64,000 nt of DNA from NCBI RefSeq assembly GCF_000429105.1, contig NZ_KE386848.1:370434-434433 (forward strand), read 5' to 3'. The stretch is from Schaalia suimastitidis DSM 15538. Its GTDB lineage: Bacteria > Actinomycetota > Actinomycetes > Actinomycetales > Actinomycetaceae. Position numbers and translations under genes: made by a program. The notes under the pieces are model-generated. The model was given only the letters and a program-made list of their open reading frames with translations, made no database searches and was not told where the DNA came from. Of this stretch, positions 62,506 to 64,000 are shown piece after piece (position 1 is the stretch's first letter; each line of letters starts with the position of its first letter).

Positions 62506-62856
62506 ATGGCTAACGCTCAAGACTTGCTTTCTATTGACGAAACAGCACGGCGCCTCGGTATTGAACCGCGACGCATTAAGCAACTGCAACGCGATCATCT
62601 TCTGTTTATGGTGCGTGGCGATGACGGTCAACTTGCAGTTCCTGCTGACCTGCTGGTCAAAGGAGAGTTCGGGTGGGAGCTCCTGGAAAATTTGCCGGGC
62701 ACGCTGACGCTATTGGCTGATGGTGGCTTTAGTCCAGAAGAGACCGCGGCATGGCTTTACACCGAAAATGACGAACTGGGTCAAACGCCAATGGATGCGC
62801 TTCTGCAAGGGCGGCATCATCGTGTCAATGTCATCGCAGCAGCGCTAGCGCTGTGA
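62506..62856 (+). CDS. Rv2175c-like winged-helix DNA-binding protein
   Basis: A 116-residue small DNA-binding protein. LLSIDETARRLGIEPRRIKQLQRDHLLFMVRG is a MerR/excisionase-type winged helix, and the C-terminal half (GFSPEETAAWLYTENDELGQTPMDALLQGRHHRVNVIAAALAL, shortened here) matches Rv2175c, a PknL phosphorylation substrate in M. tuberculosis. It is divergent from the kinase gene, 110 bases apart, as in mycobacteria. Confidence 0.88.
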   Translation: MANAQDLLSIDETARRLGIEPRRIKQLQRDHLLFMVRGDDGQLAVPADLLVKGEFGWELLENLPGTLTLLADGGFSPEETAAWLYTENDELGQTPMDALLQGRHHRVNVIAAALAL

Positions 62857-62921
62857 TGTTGGCGCAGTAAGGGGATGTCAGTACTGTAGCGCTGGCGCTC
62901 TCGGCACCGCTGGTACGGTGA

Positions 62922-62935
62922 CGTTGCGCGCAACG
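62922..62935. repeat. 14-bp perfect palindrome
   Basis: CGTTGCGCGCAACG lies in the 224-base gap between convergent genes (Rv2175c-like and prenyl synthetase). It could be part of a terminator or a protein site; the rest of the gap shows nothing. Confidence 0.4.
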
Positions 62936-63080
62936 GGAGAGCTGTTGGACATTGCCGCCACAGCCTCGGCGCGGCAGTTTTTCGTCGCATGCACGTCGCG
63001 TGGTCCTCAAGCGTGTAGCGCTGTCCTCACGTATGTGACGTCCTAACGCGCGTAGTGTCGTCACGAACCGCGTGGAGGTC

Positions 63081-64000
63081 TTAGGCCGACCGGTGGGTGA
63101 CGATCTGCGCAACTTCTGCCAGGGTTTCGGTAGGGAGGGAGTCAATTTCAGCCAGATGCTCGAAGCCACGCTCAACCAGCTGAGTTATCAATGCCTCGTG
63201 CTCGCTTTTTCCCCGTTCAGCAACGATACGGGTGGCGCGAGCAATATCTGCAGGATCAGCCTTTGCGTGCCCAAGCACCGACCGTAATACGGCGCGCTCA
63301 GCGGTGGTGGCATTACGCCACGTGATGGCCAACAGCGCCGTGCGTTTACCTTCACGTAAGTCATCGCCAGCAGGTTTACCTGTTGTGGTGCTCTGTCCGA
63401 AAACCCCCAGGTCATCATCGCGGAGTTGGAATGCGATACCCCAAGGCAATAGCACTTTTTCTAAGGCATCCACGGTCGACGACGGCGCTGCGGCGTATGT
63501 GGCGCCAAGAAGGAATGGCTGGACCACTGAATAGTGGGCTGCCTTGCGTTCCACGACCGCGATGGCATCATCAAAATTCACACATGTCGCATCCTTGTCA
63601 TCCAGTGGCAGGTGTTCAGCGCGGATATCCATGTACTGTCCGATGGTGACCTGGGCATGCATCGCAGAAAAACGGTGACGCAACCGATGTACATCCTGGC
63701 TAGCTAGAGTGCGGCACTGCTGACCTAGGGCCATTTCGGCCAGCGACAGCAGGAGGTCACCGAGCAAAATTGCCGAGGCGGTGCCAAAGTTTTGTGGGTT
63801 ATTGGACCAGTGCCGTTCGCGGTGCAGCGCAGTGAAGGCGACATGAGGCGTTGGCTGCCCGCGCCTCGTCGACGCATGATCGATGAGATCGTCGTGAGCG
63901 AGCGCACTTGCCTGGTAAAACTCCAAGGCAGCGGCTAATGCGAGGGGTGCGTCTTTCTCGGGCGAGACGAGCTCTGCGCCGAGTAGCGCAAAAATACCCC
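63081..64000 (-). CDS. polyprenyl (E-type isoprenyl) diphosphate synthase, 5' end outside window
   Basis: At least 306 residues of an all-trans prenyl synthase; the frame continues past the right edge, so the N-terminus is missing. The first Asp-rich motif appears as HDDLIDHASTRRGQPT and the second as QLRDDDLGVFGQSTTTGKPAGDDLREGKRT, binding Mg and the allylic substrate. It condenses isopentenyl diphosphate; chain length is not clear. The neighbouring gene order resembles idsA2 near mycobacterial pknL. Confidence 0.94.
   Translation of the reverse strand, partial: GIFALLGAELVSPEKDAPLALAAALEFYQASALAHDDLIDHASTRRGQPTPHVAFTALHRERHWSNNPQNFGTASAILLGDLLLSLAEMALGQQCRTLASQDVHRLRHRFSAMHAQVTIGQYMDIRAEHLPLDDKDATCVNFDDAIAVVERKAAHYSVVQPFLLGATYAAAPSSTVDALEKVLLPWGIAFQLRDDDLGVFGQSTTTGKPAGDDLREGKRTALLAITWRNATTAERAVLRSVLGHAKADPADIARATRIVAERGKSEHEALITQLVERGFEHLAEIDSLPTETLAEVAQIVTHRSA

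Overview
The window looks like chromosomal DNA of a high-to-moderate GC Gram-positive actinobacterium, most likely Actinomycetaceae or a close relative. The assignment to Actinobacteria rests on several things: an aroG / PASTA-kinase / Rv2175c-like / prenyl-synthetase block that matches the mycobacterial pknL neighbourhood; a DUF3043 protein; a MetP/MetS-type transporter; a pyrophosphate-type phosphofructokinase; a class II DAHP synthase; a LAKTG sortase signal; and frequent GTG starts with GTGA/ATGA overlaps. The family-level placement is inference. I saw no phage, insertion sequence, integrase or CRISPR array. Most genes are ordinary core metabolism.

Layout. 1-8.1 kb: tRNA-Lys, an MntR-like DtxR regulator, a HIT protein, leuS with a Nei-type glycosylase, an acetyltransferase, and cysK-cysE for cysteine synthesis. 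8.2-11.7 kb: a YigZ protein, then a zinc-starvation cluster in which a CobW-like protein lacking a P-loop is divergent from cysteine-free copies of L28, L33, S14, L31, L36 and L32, with a Zur-like palindrome between them. 11.9-15.8 kb: a 1305-residue surface alpha-L-fucosidase. 16-20.5 kb: tRNA-Arg, a methionine-rich leader ORF, metF-metE, and an orphan winged-helix regulator. 20.6-28.8 kb: ilvA, orn, an SSB paralogue, ettA, tesB, malQ. 29-30.6 kb: orphan PTS EIIB and EIIA and a HAD phosphatase. 31.1-41.3 kb: an apparent operon of three GH3 glycosidases (lipoprotein; membrane-anchored with permuted domains; cytoplasmic), a small lipoprotein, a GtrA protein and a family 2 glycosyltransferase, facing an AgrC/LytTR-type two-component system. 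43.5-47.4 kb: aldo/keto reductase, AEC transporter, metPS. 47.5-56.7 kb: rRNA methylase, pyrD, DUF3043, M20 peptidase, glycerate-kinase-like protein, A-type Fe-S protein, FKBP lipoprotein, receiver-like protein, trpD, Lrp ligand domain, exonuclease. 56.7-64 kb: plsC, pfp, aroG, pknL, the Rv2175c-like protein, and a prenyl synthetase cut by the window edge.

The two most interesting regions are the metFE leader and the GH3 operon. In the first, three consecutive Met codons precede a hairpin, and the leader stop codon lies inside a 7-base perfect complement of the metF ribosome binding site. In the second, three GH3 enzymes are placed in three different locations, each intercistronic gap carries a perfect GC-rich stem-loop, and glycan-building functions (GtrA plus a glycosyltransferase) close the operon. 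Cysteine metabolism may also use a leader: a Cys-rich upstream ORF runs over the cysK ribosome binding site. All coordinates and motifs come from reading the sequence; family names come from motif recognition and were not checked by a search.
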